Made by a program: the position numbers and the translations under genes
The notes under the pieces: model-generated
The model's input: the letters and a program-made list of their open reading frames with translations, nothing else
Told to the model about the DNA's origin: nothing
Databases searched by the model: none
Assembly (NCBI RefSeq): GCF_008692195.1
Contig: NZ_RXOM01000060.1
Coordinates: forward strand, 62,001-126,000
Origin: Salegentibacter sp. R32
Lineage (GTDB): Bacteria > Bacteroidota > Bacteroidia > Flavobacteriales > Flavobacteriaceae
Direction: 5' to 3'
Length of the DNA stretch: 64,000 nucleotides
Shown here: in pieces, positions 1 through 8,171 of the stretch
Numbering within the stretch: the stretch's first letter is position 1
How the letters are laid out: the number at the start of each line of letters is the position of its first letter

Positions 1-24
1 AAAATGGGGCGTGGTTTGATGTAA
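1..24 (+). CDS. 3' end of an upstream gene, possibly nusB
   Basis: Frame 1 reads seven codons, KMGRGLM, and then a TAA stop, so this looks like the last residues of a gene entering from the left. In flavobacteria the gene order nusB - DUF1573 lipoprotein - yajC is common, and a basic GRGL-type tail would suit NusB. Too little is present to prove this. The -33 element of the next gene's likely promoter lies inside this tail. Confidence 0.4.
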   Translation, partial: KMGRGLM

Positions 25-46
25 TAAATCATTTTTATTACTTTTA
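15..46 (+). promoter_or_regulatory. Putative promoter of the DUF1573-yajC unit
   Basis: A TTTG at 15-18 is followed after 20 bases by TACTTTTA at 39-46. This is one mismatch from the Bacteroidota -7 consensus TAnnTTTG, with normal spacing. The start codon follows at 86. Confidence 0.45.
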
Positions 47-85
47 GCGCTCAAAAATCAATTTTTAAACTTAAAAAATAGAACA

Positions 86-586
86 ATGAAAAAAGTAGTT
101 TTGATGTTAGCTGCAGTAGCCACTGTAGGGTTTACCTCTTGTAAAGAAGAAAAAGCTTCTGATAAGGTAAACGAAGAAAAGGTTGAAGAAGTAGCAGAAA
201 GAGATGCAAACTCAGAAGGAACTCCACAAATGAAGTTTGAAGAAGAAATGCACGATTTTGGTACTATCAATGAAGGTGATGTTGTTGAACATACTTTTAA
301 GTTCACTAACACAGGAGATGCTCCTTTAGTAATCTCTAATGCAAAAGGAAGCTGTGGTTGTACTGTACCATCTTGGCCAAAAGAGCCAATCGCAGCAGGT
401 GAAACAGGAGAAATGTTAGTGAAGTTTAATTCTCGTAACAAGCCTAACAACCAAATGAAAACTGTTAGAATTACTACTAACACAGAGTCTGGACAAGAAA
501 TGATTAAGATTAAAGCTTTTGTGACACCTAAGTCTGGAGGTGATCAAGCTCAAGCTGAATCTCACGAAGGTCATTCCCATAGCTAA
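86..586 (+). CDS. DUF1573 domain lipoprotein
   Basis: A 166-residue exported lipoprotein. The N-terminal signal ends in a lipobox with the acceptor cysteine at residue 19 (GFTSC). An acidic, lysine- and glutamate-rich linker follows. Residues about 48-150 form the DUF1573 beta-sandwich, recognised by FEEEMHDFGTINEGD, the FTNTGDAPLVI stretch and the GSCGCTVPSWP cysteine motif. The tail is rich in Gln, His and Ser. DUF1573 proteins are abundant in Bacteroidota and resemble MSP/ASPM-type immunoglobulin folds; their biochemical role is not established. It lies 23 bases upstream of yajC and is probably cotranscribed with it, an arrangement often seen in flavobacteria. Confidence 0.9.
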   Translation: MKKVVLMLAAVATVGFTSCKEEKASDKVNEEKVEEVAERDANSEGTPQMKFEEEMHDFGTINEGDVVEHTFKFTNTGDAPLVISNAKGSCGCTVPSWPKEPIAAGETGEMLVKFNSRNKPNNQMKTVRITTNTESGQEMIKIKAFVTPKSGGDQAQAESHEGHSHS

Positions 587-609
587 AAAGAATACAGAAA
601 ATTTATTTT

Positions 610-909
610 ATGGAAATTATCCAAAGTCTTTGGCCCTTTTTAGCAATTTTTGCAGTGATGTACTTCTTTATGATTCGTCCGCAAATGAAGCGACAAAAAC
701 AAGAGAAGAATTTTGCTGAAGAATTAAAAAAAGGGGATAAAGTAGTTACTAAAAGTGGAATGCACGGAAAAATAGTTGACTTTAGTGAAAAGCTCAACGC
801 GGTAATTATTGAAACCGGAGCCGGTAAAATCACTTTCGATAAGTCTTCCATCTCTATGGAACTTAGCGCTGCTTTAAACAAACCAAAGGACGAAAAAGAA
901 AAGAAATAA
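610..909 (+). CDS. yajC: Preprotein translocase subunit YajC
   Basis: A 99-residue inner-membrane protein of the Sec accessory complex SecDF-YajC. One membrane helix (about residues 5-23) is followed at once by the diagnostic FFMIRPQMKRQKQ segment. A small cytoplasmic domain follows, with GDKVVTKSGMHGKIVDF and KITFDKSSI, and then a charged lysine-rich tail. Length and motif order are normal for the family. It follows the DUF1573 gene closely and is followed by a strong intrinsic terminator, so the two genes probably form one transcript. Confidence 0.95.
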   Translation: MEIIQSLWPFLAIFAVMYFFMIRPQMKRQKQEKNFAEELKKGDKVVTKSGMHGKIVDFSEKLNAVIIETGAGKITFDKSSISMELSAALNKPKDEKEKK

Positions 910-930
910 ATTTAATTATTTCTCATTTAA

Positions 931-961
931 AAAAAAGCTTCCCAAATCGGGAAGCTTTTTT
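931..961. terminator. Bidirectional intrinsic terminator
   Basis: A perfect inverted repeat, AAAAAAGCTTCCC / GGGAAGCTTTTTT, has a five-base loop (944-948) and T-runs on both strands. It can end yajC on the plus strand and the convergent YdeI-like gene on the minus strand, whose stop codon overlaps its right arm. Confidence 0.9.
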
Positions 962-1550
962 ATTTTCTATACTTATCATTTAAACCAACTCCGTTTTTAA
1001 TCATTGGGATGCATTTTTGTAAACGAGAAATTCTTGTAGCTTCTCGCTTCGCACTAGCAATATGTTCTGTAAACTCTCGTTGTTTGCCTTTGGTAAATTT
1101 TTCAAAAGCAGATTTTAAGGATGCATCATTTTTAAAAGCTTTTTCTAATTCAGTTGGGATTTCTATGGGTTTACTTTTTCTAGGCTTAATTTCTTTGCCG
1201 TCTTTTTGTAATTGAATGGCTTCTTCTACATATTTTTTTAAAACGGAAAGTTGTAGTTGATCGTTTTCTTTAAATCTTATTTGTCGCAAAGCTTTCGTTT
1301 TTTCTTCCTGCGCATTGACGAGTAACTTTGTATTTTGCTGAAGTAAAGCTCCGTTGAAAAACCATAAAGCGCAATGATTTTTAAATGATCCTAAACCCAC
1401 GACATTTTTATTATTTAATACATAAGTTGGAGCTCCCCATTTAATAGTTTCTTCTAATTCTGTTGAAAGAAGTAATTCTCTTAGCTGTTGCAACTGTTCT
1501 TTCCATTTCTGGTGTTTTTCTGCGTATTCTTCAAATGATTTTACAGGCAT
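960..1550 (-). CDS. YdeI/OmpD-associated family protein with DUF1801-like domain
   Basis: A 196-residue soluble protein with no signal peptide. Residues about 15-115 match the DUF1801/YdhG fold, with TIKWGAPTYVLNNKNVVGLGSFKNHCALWFF as the hallmark region. The C-terminal 60 residues are the YdeI-type helical tail (IPTELEKAFKNDASLKSAFEKFTKGKQREF, then the arginine-rich IASAKREATRISR). The family is widespread in Bacteroidota; in enterobacteria YdeI has been linked to envelope or antimicrobial peptide tolerance, but the biochemical activity is unknown. It is a single gene, convergent with yajC and sharing its terminator. Confidence 0.85.
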   Translation of the reverse strand: MPVKSFEEYAEKHQKWKEQLQQLRELLLSTELEETIKWGAPTYVLNNKNVVGLGSFKNHCALWFFNGALLQQNTKLLVNAQEEKTKALRQIRFKENDQLQLSVLKKYVEEAIQLQKDGKEIKPRKSKPIEIPTELEKAFKNDASLKSAFEKFTKGKQREFTEHIASAKREATRISRLQKCIPMIKNGVGLNDKYRK

Positions 1551-1644
1551 AATTTTATTTTTATGTAATTAAAAAAAAATAAAGATATTTTTTGCGGCCG
1601 TGATGGTAGCGATAGCTTATGGCTGAAAAAAGTTTTAAAAAATG

Positions 1645-1684
1645 AAGGCTGGCAGAGCGACTAAAAGAAGCTCCTGCCAGCCTT
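1645..1684 (-). terminator. Intrinsic terminator of pepT
   Basis: Long GC-rich hairpin: AAGGCTGGCAG (1645-1655) pairs with CTGCCAGCCTT (1674-1684), extended inside by AGC/GCT with a one-base bulge. On the minus strand it is followed by a T-rich run, about 55 bases after the pepT stop codon. Confidence 0.8.
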
Positions 1685-1739
1685 TAATTTTTTAGCTTTT
1701 GTAGCTATAACTATAAGCGTACAGCGCGAAAAGCCGCCC

Positions 1740-2984
1740 TTATGATTTATTCTTTTCTGCCGTAAGTTCTGCAATTTTTACAATCACTTCGGTAGCTTTG
1801 ATCATACTTTCTACAGGAACATATTCGTAACGCCCGTGAAAGTTGTGACCGCCGGCAAAAATATTAGGACAAGGTAAGCCCATAAATGAAAGTTGAGAAC
1901 CATCGGTACCGCCACGAATAGGTTTGATAATTGGCTCAACATCTACGGCTTTCATCGCATCTTCTGCAATATCTACAATGTGCATCACCGGTTCTACTTT
2001 TTCACGCATATTGAAGTATTGATCTTTAATTTCGATCGTGATCACTTCTTTTTGATGCTGACTGTTAATTTCTGCGGCTAGATCGAGCATCATTTTTTTA
2101 CGCGCTTCAAAATGTTCTTTATCGTGGTCGCGAATAATGTAGTGCATGTTGGTTTCTTCTACCTTTCCGCTAATTTGGGTAAGGTGAAAAAATCCTTGTC
2201 GGCCTTCGGTATGTTCCGGGGTTTCTAGTCTTGGTAAAGAATTTACAAAGTCTTGCGCGATGTACATACTATTTACCATTTTGCCTTTGGCGTAACCGGG
2301 ATGTACGATTTTACCTTTAACTTTCACATCGGCACCGGCAGCATTAAAATTCTCGTATTCTAATTCTCCAATTTGGCTACCGTCCATCGTGTACGCCCAT
2401 TTGGCTCCGAATTTTTCGACATCAAATTTATGTGCACCACGACCAATTTCTTCGTCTGGAGTAAAACCAACTTTTATAGGTCCGTGTTTAATTTCTGGAT
2501 GCTGAAGTAAATATTCCACCGCGCTCATAATTTCGGTAATTCCCGCTTTATCGTCGGCGCCTAAAAGTGTAGTTCCGTTAGTAGTGATTAGCGTTTGCCC
2601 TTTGTATTGAGTCAAGTCTTCAAAATAATCTGGTGAAAGCACAATATCTTCCGCTGCATTTAACACGATATCTTTACCATCATAATTTTCTACGATTTGC
2701 GGTTGAATGTTTGCCCCGGTAAAATCTGGTGAAGTATCAAAATGTGAAACAAAACCAATAGCAGGAACTTCGTGGTCAACGTTAGAAGGTAAAGTAGCCA
2801 TCACGTAAGCATTCTCATCAATGCTCACCTCGCTCATTCCCATTTCTTTCAGTTCTTCGGCTAATTTTTTAGCTAAGTTCCATTGTTTTTCGGTACTTGG
2901 TGTACTATCGCTGGTAGGGTCGCTTTCCGTATCGATGGTGATGTAAGACGTAAAGCGATTGATAATATGTTGTTTTTTAATCAT
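1740..2984 (-). CDS. pepT: Peptidase T (tripeptide aminopeptidase, M20B)
   Basis: A 414-residue cytoplasmic di-zinc aminopeptidase that removes the N-terminal residue from tripeptides. Length and motif order fit PepT throughout. SHFDTSPDFTG (first metal histidine and catalytic aspartate) comes first, then LLGADDKAGITEIM (bridging aspartate), FTPDEEIGRGAHKFDVE (catalytic base glutamate pair), AYTMDGSQIGELEYENFNAA (second metal site), and near the C-terminus RGGTDGSQLSFMGLPCPNIFAGGHNFHGRYE with the last metal histidine. The start codon at 2984 lies about 15 bases downstream of a good -7 box. It is transcribed divergently from pyrD and ends in its own hairpin terminator. Confidence 0.96.
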   Translation of the reverse strand: MIKKQHIINRFTSYITIDTESDPTSDSTPSTEKQWNLAKKLAEELKEMGMSEVSIDENAYVMATLPSNVDHEVPAIGFVSHFDTSPDFTGANIQPQIVENYDGKDIVLNAAEDIVLSPDYFEDLTQYKGQTLITTNGTTLLGADDKAGITEIMSAVEYLLQHPEIKHGPIKVGFTPDEEIGRGAHKFDVEKFGAKWAYTMDGSQIGELEYENFNAAGADVKVKGKIVHPGYAKGKMVNSMYIAQDFVNSLPRLETPEHTEGRQGFFHLTQISGKVEETNMHYIIRDHDKEHFEARKKMMLDLAAEINSQHQKEVITIEIKDQYFNMREKVEPVMHIVDIAEDAMKAVDVEPIIKPIRGGTDGSQLSFMGLPCPNIFAGGHNFHGRYEYVPVESMIKATEVIVKIAELTAEKNKS

Positions 2985-2998
2985 TATAAATGTTTTTC

Positions 2999-3030
2999 CA
3001 AAAATACATATTCAAAAAGTGGGAAACAAA
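2999..3030 (-). promoter_or_regulatory. Promoter of pepT
   Basis: On the minus strand TATTTTTG (3006 to 2999) matches the Bacteroidota -7 element TAnnTTTG exactly. A TTTG (3030 to 3027) lies 20 bases upstream as the -33 element. The leader to the ATG at 2984 would be only about 10 bases. Confidence 0.7.
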
Positions 3031-3046
3031 GACTTTCACATTCGGC

Positions 3047-3076
3047 TTTGCCTTTTTTATTTTTAGCGTATTTTTG
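3047..3076 (+). promoter_or_regulatory. Promoter of pyrD
   Basis: TTTG (3047-3050) and TATTTTTG (3069-3076), spaced by 18 bases, match the Bacteroidota -33/-7 pattern. The pyrD start at 3094 follows with a short leader. It is divergent from the pepT promoter. Confidence 0.7.
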
Positions 3077-3093
3077 CGCAAACCTAAGCACAG

Positions 3094-4113
3094 ATGTACA
3101 AGCAACTCATACGACCTTTCTTATTTAAATTTGATCCTGAGAAAATTCATTATTTTACGTTTTCTTTTCTTCGAAAATCTTTTAAAGTACCGGGAATGGC
3201 TGGTTTTTTAAAGTCGAAATATGCGGTAGAAGATATGCGATTGGAACGAGAAGTTTTTGGATTGAAATTTAAAAATCCGGTAGGTTTGGCTGCAGGATTC
3301 GATAAAGATGCAAAATTGTACAAAGAACTTTCCGGGCTTGGTTTTGGTTTTATTGAAATAGGAACTTTAACTCCAAAACCACAATCGGGAAATCCTAAAA
3401 AACGTTTGTTTAGGCTGAAAGAAGACCAAGCGATTATTAACCGAATGGGTTTTAATAATGAAGGTGTTGTTGCTGCTGTGGAACGTTTAAAGAAAAATAA
3501 TGGTGAAGTTTTAATTGGTGGAAATATTGGAAAAAACAAAGTAACGCCTAACGAACATGCTGTTGAAGATTACAAAATCTGTTTTGAAGCGCTTTTCCCG
3601 TATGTAGATTATTTTGTGGTGAATGTAAGTTCGCCGAACACGCCAAATTTACGCGCCTTACAAGACAAAGAACCACTTACTCATTTACTAAATACGCTTA
3701 AACAGTTAAATGCTGAAAAGCCTACGCAAAAGCCAATTCTTTTAAAAATAGCTCCCGATCTTACCGATAGTCAGTTATTAGACATTATTGAGATCGTTCA
3801 GCAGACAAAAATAGATGGGGTGATCGCTACCAATACGACCATTTCACGCGAAGGTTTACAGTCTGAAAATAAAGAGGAAACCGGAGGTTTAAGCGGAAAA
3901 CCTTTAACTTCTCGTTCTACAGAAGTCATTCGGTTTTTAGCTGAAAAAAGTAATCGCTCGTTTCCCATTATTGGAGTAGGCGGAATTCATTCAGCAAAAG
4001 ATGCCTTAGAAAAACTAGAAGCTGGCGCAAGTTTAGTTCAATTATATACAGGCTTTATTTATGAAGGTCCGCAATTAATCAAGGATATTAATCAGGCGAT
4101 TTTAGGGAAGTAA
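3094..4113 (+). CDS. pyrD: Dihydroorotate dehydrogenase (quinone), class 2
   Basis: A 339-residue flavoprotein that oxidises dihydroorotate to orotate in pyrimidine synthesis and passes electrons to membrane quinone. The N-terminal amphipathic segment (about residues 1-40), which is absent from class 1 enzymes, marks the membrane-associated class 2. FMN-barrel motifs follow: [61 protein letters not shown] (the catalytic serine loop), [29 protein letters not shown], and the phosphate-binding [33 protein letters not shown]. Length and motif set are normal. The stop is followed by an inverted repeat. Confidence 0.97.
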   Translation: MYKQLIRPFLFKFDPEKIHYFTFSFLRKSFKVPGMAGFLKSKYAVEDMRLEREVFGLKFKNPVGLAAGFDKDAKLYKELSGLGFGFIEIGTLTPKPQSGNPKKRLFRLKEDQAIINRMGFNNEGVVAAVERLKKNNGEVLIGGNIGKNKVTPNEHAVEDYKICFEALFPYVDYFVVNVSSPNTPNLRALQDKEPLTHLLNTLKQLNAEKPTQKPILLKIAPDLTDSQLLDIIEIVQQTKIDGVIATNTTISREGLQSENKEETGGLSGKPLTSRSTEVIRFLAEKSNRSFPIIGVGGIHSAKDALEKLEAGASLVQLYTGFIYEGPQLIKDINQAILGK

Positions 4114-4121
4114 TACTGTGT

Positions 4122-4195
4122 GATGCTGAACTCAATTCAGCATCGCATTCCACATATCTCACACTGATTAGACCTTGATACAAGTTCAGCATGAC
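4122..4195. repeat. REP-like element between pyrD and the LysE gene
   Basis: GATGCTGAA (4122-4130) and TTCAGCATC (4136-4144) form a perfect nine-base stem with a five-base loop. A second, inverted copy of the TGCTGAAC core follows as GTTCAGCA at 4184-4191, in the context CAAGTTCAGCATGAC. Similar TGCTGAAC-type dispersed repeats are known to me from flavobacterial intergenic regions. The hairpin could also end pyrD transcripts, but no T-run follows. Confidence 0.55.
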
Positions 4196-4233
4196 GAATC
4201 GTCGAATAAATTGAATACTTCATTAAACTTTAA

Positions 4234-4851
4234 ATGAATACCGAAATTCTTATCTCCTTTTGTTTGGCAGTATTTGCTTTGGCGCTTTCACCGGGTCCCG
4301 ATAATATTTTCGTGTTGGTACAAAGTATTCGGTTTGGTAAAAAATATGCTTTTGCAGTCGTGGCAGGATTAATGACGGGATGTTTGGTACATACTTCGCT
4401 CGTGGCGTTTGGAGTTTCTTTATTGATCGCTAAGAATGAAATGCTATTTATGCTATTGAAGATTTTTGGAGCTGCCTATTTATTTTTCTTAGCTTATAAG
4501 GTTTATCGATCTTCAGATCAGATCAATTTTTCAGCAGAAGAAGTAGAAGCGAAGCCCTTATTAAAACTTTTTCGACAAGGGTTGATGATGAATGTCTTAA
4601 ACCCGAAAGTATCTTTATTCTTTTTAGCGCTTTTTCCCGGATTTTTGTTTTCCGAAGATTTAAATGAAACTCTACAGTTTTACGTGTTAGGAATTTTGTT
4701 TATTCTCGTTTCATTCCTCGTTTTCGGGAGTATTGCTTTCTTAGCAGGATCGTTAAAAACCTATTTAGAAAAACACCAACATTCCGGAGTATTTTTAAAA
4801 TGGATGCAAATTATTGTTTTTATAGGGATTGCGATTTTTATTTTAGTTTAG
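4234..4851 (+). CDS. LysE/RhtB family exporter
   Basis: A 205-residue inner-membrane protein with about six hydrophobic segments. The family signature at the N-terminus is clear: FALALSPGPDNIFVLVQSIRFGKKYAFAVVAGLMTG. The middle signature is FRQGLMMNVLNPKVSLFFLALFPGF. RhtB/LysE members export amino acids such as homoserine, threonine, leucine or lysine, but the substrate cannot be read from sequence. It is a monocistronic gene between pyrD and the HMG-CoA lyase gene on the same strand, with about 120 bases upstream occupied by a REP-like element. Confidence 0.9.
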   Translation: MNTEILISFCLAVFALALSPGPDNIFVLVQSIRFGKKYAFAVVAGLMTGCLVHTSLVAFGVSLLIAKNEMLFMLLKIFGAAYLFFLAYKVYRSSDQINFSAEEVEAKPLLKLFRQGLMMNVLNPKVSLFFLALFPGFLFSEDLNETLQFYVLGILFILVSFLVFGSIAFLAGSLKTYLEKHQHSGVFLKWMQIIVFIGIAIFILV

Positions 4852-4939
4852 ATTTTATTTTTAAATTACATATTTTTCAACAGAAGTTAGTTTAGGTGTA
4901 TATTTTTTACAAAATATTCATTTTTTTAGACTGAAACTG

Positions 4940-4947
4940 TATATTTG
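4940..4947 (+). promoter_or_regulatory. -7 promoter element of the HMG-CoA lyase gene
   Basis: TATATTTG is an exact match to TAnnTTTG. It ends only four bases before the ATG at 4952, so the transcript would start at or next to the start codon. I see no TTTG at the expected -33 position. Confidence 0.55.
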
Positions 4948-4951
4948 AAAC

Positions 4952-5815
4952 ATGGATAACATCAAGCTTATTGAATGCCCACGTGATGCTATGCAAGGCA
5001 TTAAAACTTTTATTCCTACCGAGAAGAAAGTTCAATATATACAGTCGTTGTTGCGCTGTGGTTTTGATACCATCGATTTTGGTAGTTTCGTTTCGCCAAA
5101 AGCCATTCCGCAAATGGCAGATACCAAAGAAGTTTTAGCACAGTTAGATCTTTCTTCAACCAAAAGTAAATTGTTGGCGATCGTTGCCAATGTTCGTGGA
5201 GCGCAAGATGCAGTGGTTCATCCTCAGATTGATTATTTAGGTTATCCTTTTTCGATTTCTGAAAATTTTCAGATGCGAAACACGCATAAAACCATCGATC
5301 AATCGGTCGATATTTTAAAAGAAATTCTCGAATTAGCTAACCAGAATAATAAAGAAGTCGTGGCTTACCTTTCGATGGGTTTTGGTAATCCTTATGGTGA
5401 TCCTTGGAATGTCGAGATCGTAGGCGAATGGACCGAGAAACTCTCTAATTTAGGTGTGAAAATTCTTTCACTTTCTGATACCGTAGGAACTTCTGATGCA
5501 GAAACGATTACATATTTGTTTTCAAATTTAATTCCGCAGTATCCAGAAATTGAGTTCGGTGCACATTTACATACTACACCAGATTCTTGGCACGAAAAAG
5601 TAAATGCAGCTTATCTTGCCGGTTGCAAACGTTTCGACGGCGCCATACAAGGTTTTGGCGGTTGCCCGATGGCGAAAGATGAACTTACGGGAAATATGCC
5701 TACCGAAAAACTGGTCTCTTTCTTTACTTCAAAAAAAGCAGAAACAAATATTAGGATGGGTAGTTTTGAATCTTCTTATAATGAAGCTTTGAAAATATTT
5801 AAAAATTATCACTAA
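4952..5815 (+). CDS. Hydroxymethylglutaryl-CoA lyase
   Basis: A 287-residue TIM-barrel enzyme of the DRE-TIM (HMGL-like) family. It is expected to cleave HMG-CoA to acetyl-CoA and acetoacetate in leucine and ketone-body breakdown. Catalytic features are present: ECPRDAMQG at residues 8-16 (Arg11 and metal ligand Asp12), FVSPKAIPQMAD, SLSDTVGTSDAETI, the metal histidine pair in GAHLHTTPD, and near the C-terminus GGCPMAKDELTGNMPTE, which carries the catalytic cysteine and the metal asparagine. Length is close to the bacterial norm. It stands alone, without other leucine-catabolic genes nearby. Another DRE-TIM lyase is possible but less likely given the GGCP...GN motif. Confidence 0.88.
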   Translation: MDNIKLIECPRDAMQGIKTFIPTEKKVQYIQSLLRCGFDTIDFGSFVSPKAIPQMADTKEVLAQLDLSSTKSKLLAIVANVRGAQDAVVHPQIDYLGYPFSISENFQMRNTHKTIDQSVDILKEILELANQNNKEVVAYLSMGFGNPYGDPWNVEIVGEWTEKLSNLGVKILSLSDTVGTSDAETITYLFSNLIPQYPEIEFGAHLHTTPDSWHEKVNAAYLAGCKRFDGAIQGFGGCPMAKDELTGNMPTEKLVSFFTSKKAETNIRMGSFESSYNEALKIFKNYH

Positions 5816-5875
5816 TTTTCTTTATTGATTAATAGGTTTTTATAGTACTTTAGTCATTCTAATATTCAATTTTAG

Positions 5876-7717
5876 ATGAAGTTTACTAGCACCCTTCTAT
5901 TAATCTTTTTTCTTTTTTTATTTGCTTTTATTACATCTGCTTTCGCTGTGGATCGTGAGCATAAAACCGATTCTACTTATTATTATTTAGATTTAGCAAA
6001 ATCCAGTTCTAAACAGGATATAGAACTCACCTTGTCTTATCTAAATAAAGCAGAACGGTATTTGGCAGAAAATCCGGATGCTGAATTAGAAGGAACTTTA
6101 GATTTTTATTATGGTGTTGCCTATTATATAAAAGGTAATTACGATAAATCCCTTAACTATTTTATTTATGCGGAGAATATCTTTAGAAAGGCTAAAGATG
6201 AGGTTAATTTAAGTAAGGCCTATAATGGTATTGGACTAATTCAGCAAGCTATTGATAGACATGAAGAAGCTATTCAATATTTTCAAAAGGCTATAGATAA
6301 TACACCTAAATATTCCCATTCCTTAAGTAAATTTAATTTAAATATAGGTATTTCCCTAATTGAACTAGAACGTTACGATGAAGTTGAAACCTATATTGAT
6401 CGTGCCTATAAACTGGCCAAAAAATATAAATATGAAGAAATTTTCTATCAGATATTGAATAGGGAAGCTCAATTACTTTATCTGAATAAAAATTATACCG
6501 AAGCAAAGCTTGCTTATGAAAACATTTTATCTAATCCTAAATTTTTAAGTAATTGGGAGAAGTCTTTTGCTCACGCTGGTTTAGCAGAAGTTTTCTTAGG
6601 CTTAGATGAACTTGAACGAGCTGAAGATCATGCCTTAAAATCATTTAATTATGCAAAAGCTATTAACTCATTTTGGGACATAAATAGAAATGCCAATGTG
6701 CTTTCTAAAATATATTTGAAATTAGGGCAAGAAGAAAGCCGAAAATATTATACAACTATTAAGCAACAGTATGAAGATTCACTTTACAATAGAACAAAAA
6801 TTAGTGATATTAACTTATTGCAGTTAAAGCAGAAAGAGAAAGAAAATTTACTTTTAATTCGAGAAAAAGAAAAGTCTGAAAATAAATTACTTATTATATA
6901 TATATTACTGATTTTATTAGCGATTAAAACTAGCTTAGCGCTTTTCTTCTTATACAAACTAAAAAAATCACACGAGGAAAAAACTACTTTAAATAAACAA
7001 TTGTTAGAAAGTAACGAGCAGTTGGTTGCCATAAATAACGGAAACAATAAAATGTTCTCAATTCTCTCGCACGATTTACGTTCGCCTATATCTTCTATGC
7101 TTCAATTAATAGAATTATTAAAGGAGAATGCTTTCTCAGAAAAAGAGCAGAAAGAAGTTTTAGGTGAAATGCATTTACAGCTAACCTCAACCTCGTTAAT
7201 GCTTCAAAATTTACTAAAATGGGCCGGTGAACAAATGGAAAACACTAAAGTGAATTTAAAAGAGGTTGATCTTATTGAAAAAGTTAAAGAAGTGATGGGG
7301 GTATATTATGGCATTGCAAAAAACAAAAAAATAAAGCTAAAACACGAATTGCCAACCCAAAAAGAATTAATGGTAAAAGTAGATGAAGCTCATTTAAATG
7401 TGATTTTGCATAATATAATTTCTAATGCCATTAAATATACTCCAGAAAATCAAACGGTAAACCTGTATTATTCTATAGAAGAGAATATTTGCTTTTATGT
7501 TTTTAATGAGGGAGAACCAATTTCTGAGAAAAAAGTAAAAGAAATTGAAGATAAAACGATTCGTTTAGAGTCTGAAAAAGGAACATCTAATGAATATGGT
7601 ACGGGATTAGGTTTATTATTGGTAAAGCAATATTTAAAACCCAACAGTGCCACCCTTAGTATTGCGCCAATACCAAATAAAGGAACTCAATTTAAAATAT
7701 GTTTTAAAAAAGCTTAA
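5876..7717 (+). CDS. TPR-containing membrane sensor histidine kinase
   Basis: A 613-residue protein. A signal peptide (1-24) is followed by a periplasmic array of tetratricopeptide repeats (about 55-310; for example AYNGIGLIQQAIDRHEEAIQYFQKAI). Next come a coiled coil, one membrane helix (about 339-361), a second short coiled coil, and a cytoplasmic HisKA dimerisation domain with phospho-acceptor His399 in FSILSHDLRSPISS. The HATPase domain follows, with N-box HNIISNAIKYTPENQ and G-box GTGLGLLLVKQYL. It has no receiver domain and no adjacent response regulator, so its partner must be encoded elsewhere. This architecture is common in flavobacteria; the ligand is unknown. Confidence 0.92.
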   Translation: MKFTSTLLLIFFLFLFAFITSAFAVDREHKTDSTYYYLDLAKSSSKQDIELTLSYLNKAERYLAENPDAELEGTLDFYYGVAYYIKGNYDKSLNYFIYAENIFRKAKDEVNLSKAYNGIGLIQQAIDRHEEAIQYFQKAIDNTPKYSHSLSKFNLNIGISLIELERYDEVETYIDRAYKLAKKYKYEEIFYQILNREAQLLYLNKNYTEAKLAYENILSNPKFLSNWEKSFAHAGLAEVFLGLDELERAEDHALKSFNYAKAINSFWDINRNANVLSKIYLKLGQEESRKYYTTIKQQYEDSLYNRTKISDINLLQLKQKEKENLLLIREKEKSENKLLIIYILLILLAIKTSLALFFLYKLKKSHEEKTTLNKQLLESNEQLVAINNGNNKMFSILSHDLRSPISSMLQLIELLKENAFSEKEQKEVLGEMHLQLTSTSLMLQNLLKWAGEQMENTKVNLKEVDLIEKVKEVMGVYYGIAKNKKIKLKHELPTQKELMVKVDEAHLNVILHNIISNAIKYTPENQTVNLYYSIEENICFYVFNEGEPISEKKVKEIEDKTIRLESEKGTSNEYGTGLGLLLVKQYLKPNSATLSIAPIPNKGTQFKICFKKA

Positions 7718-7720
7718 AAA

Positions 7721-7758
7721 ATAAAACCATCTAAAAATTTTGCTTTAGATGGTTTTAT
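7721..7758. terminator. Bidirectional intrinsic terminator
   Basis: Perfect 15-base inverted repeat ATAAAACCATCTAAA / TTTAGATGGTTTTAT (7721-7735 and 7744-7758) with an eight-base loop and U-rich ends on both strands. It serves the histidine kinase gene and the convergent cysteine-rich gene. Confidence 0.85.
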
Positions 7759-7766
7759 TATAAATT

Positions 7767-8009
7767 TTATGCAACCTCTTGCGGAGCCCAATGAGAACAT
7801 TGCATATGTGGTGCAGCTTTTTTAGGATTTGGGCAAGTAGCGCTCATATATCTCGCACAGGTGGTGCAATTAGGATCGTCTTTAATGGCTGGTCGCATAT
7901 CAAAACTATCACAAGTATGCTTTATCCCTACTGTAGTTTCGTGCAATTGACAGAAATGATCTTCATATTTTTGGCAGTTTACACAGCTATTTCCTAGTCT
8001 AATACTCAT
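7767..8009 (-). CDS. Small eight-cysteine protein with a duplicated four-Cys module
   Basis: An 80-residue soluble protein without a signal peptide; I do not recognise a named family. Its eight cysteines fall into two similar modules. The first is C9-x2-C12-x7-C20-x12-C33, and the second is C48-x2-C51-x7-C59-x11-C71. Both contain a CxxC followed by a tyrosine two or three residues on, and the fourth cysteine is followed by an aromatic residue. The spacing suggests binding of zinc or an iron-sulfur centre. The coding sequence ends at the shared terminator and is otherwise isolated. The minus-strand reading is preferred because the cysteine pattern is too ordered to be chance. Confidence 0.75.
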   Translation of the reverse strand: MSIRLGNSCVNCQKYEDHFCQLHETTVGIKHTCDSFDMRPAIKDDPNCTTCARYMSATCPNPKKAAPHMQCSHWAPQEVA

Positions 8010-8112
8010 AACCTTTCTTTTTAGTTTCCTCTAAATTAGGTTGAAATGAATATAGAAACAATTTAAATAGTTGTTTGTTAGTATTTTATAATTAGATTCA
8101 TTTAAAACAAGA

Positions 8113-8135
8113 AAAGCTACCGTTAGGTAGCCTTT
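8113..8135 (-). terminator. Likely terminator of the heme-locus operon
   Basis: On the minus strand GGCTACC-TAAC-GGTAGC is followed by TTTTCTTGTTTT. The stem is short but GC-containing and lies about 40 bases after the stop of the last operon gene. Confidence 0.55.
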
Positions 8136-8171
8136 CATCATAATTCAAAAAATTAATGAGGTTTATTAATT

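Noticed and set aside
1009-1215. Plus-strand open frame opposite the YdeI-like gene
   Set aside because: Antisense shadow of a gene with clear family motifs; no independent signal or domain.
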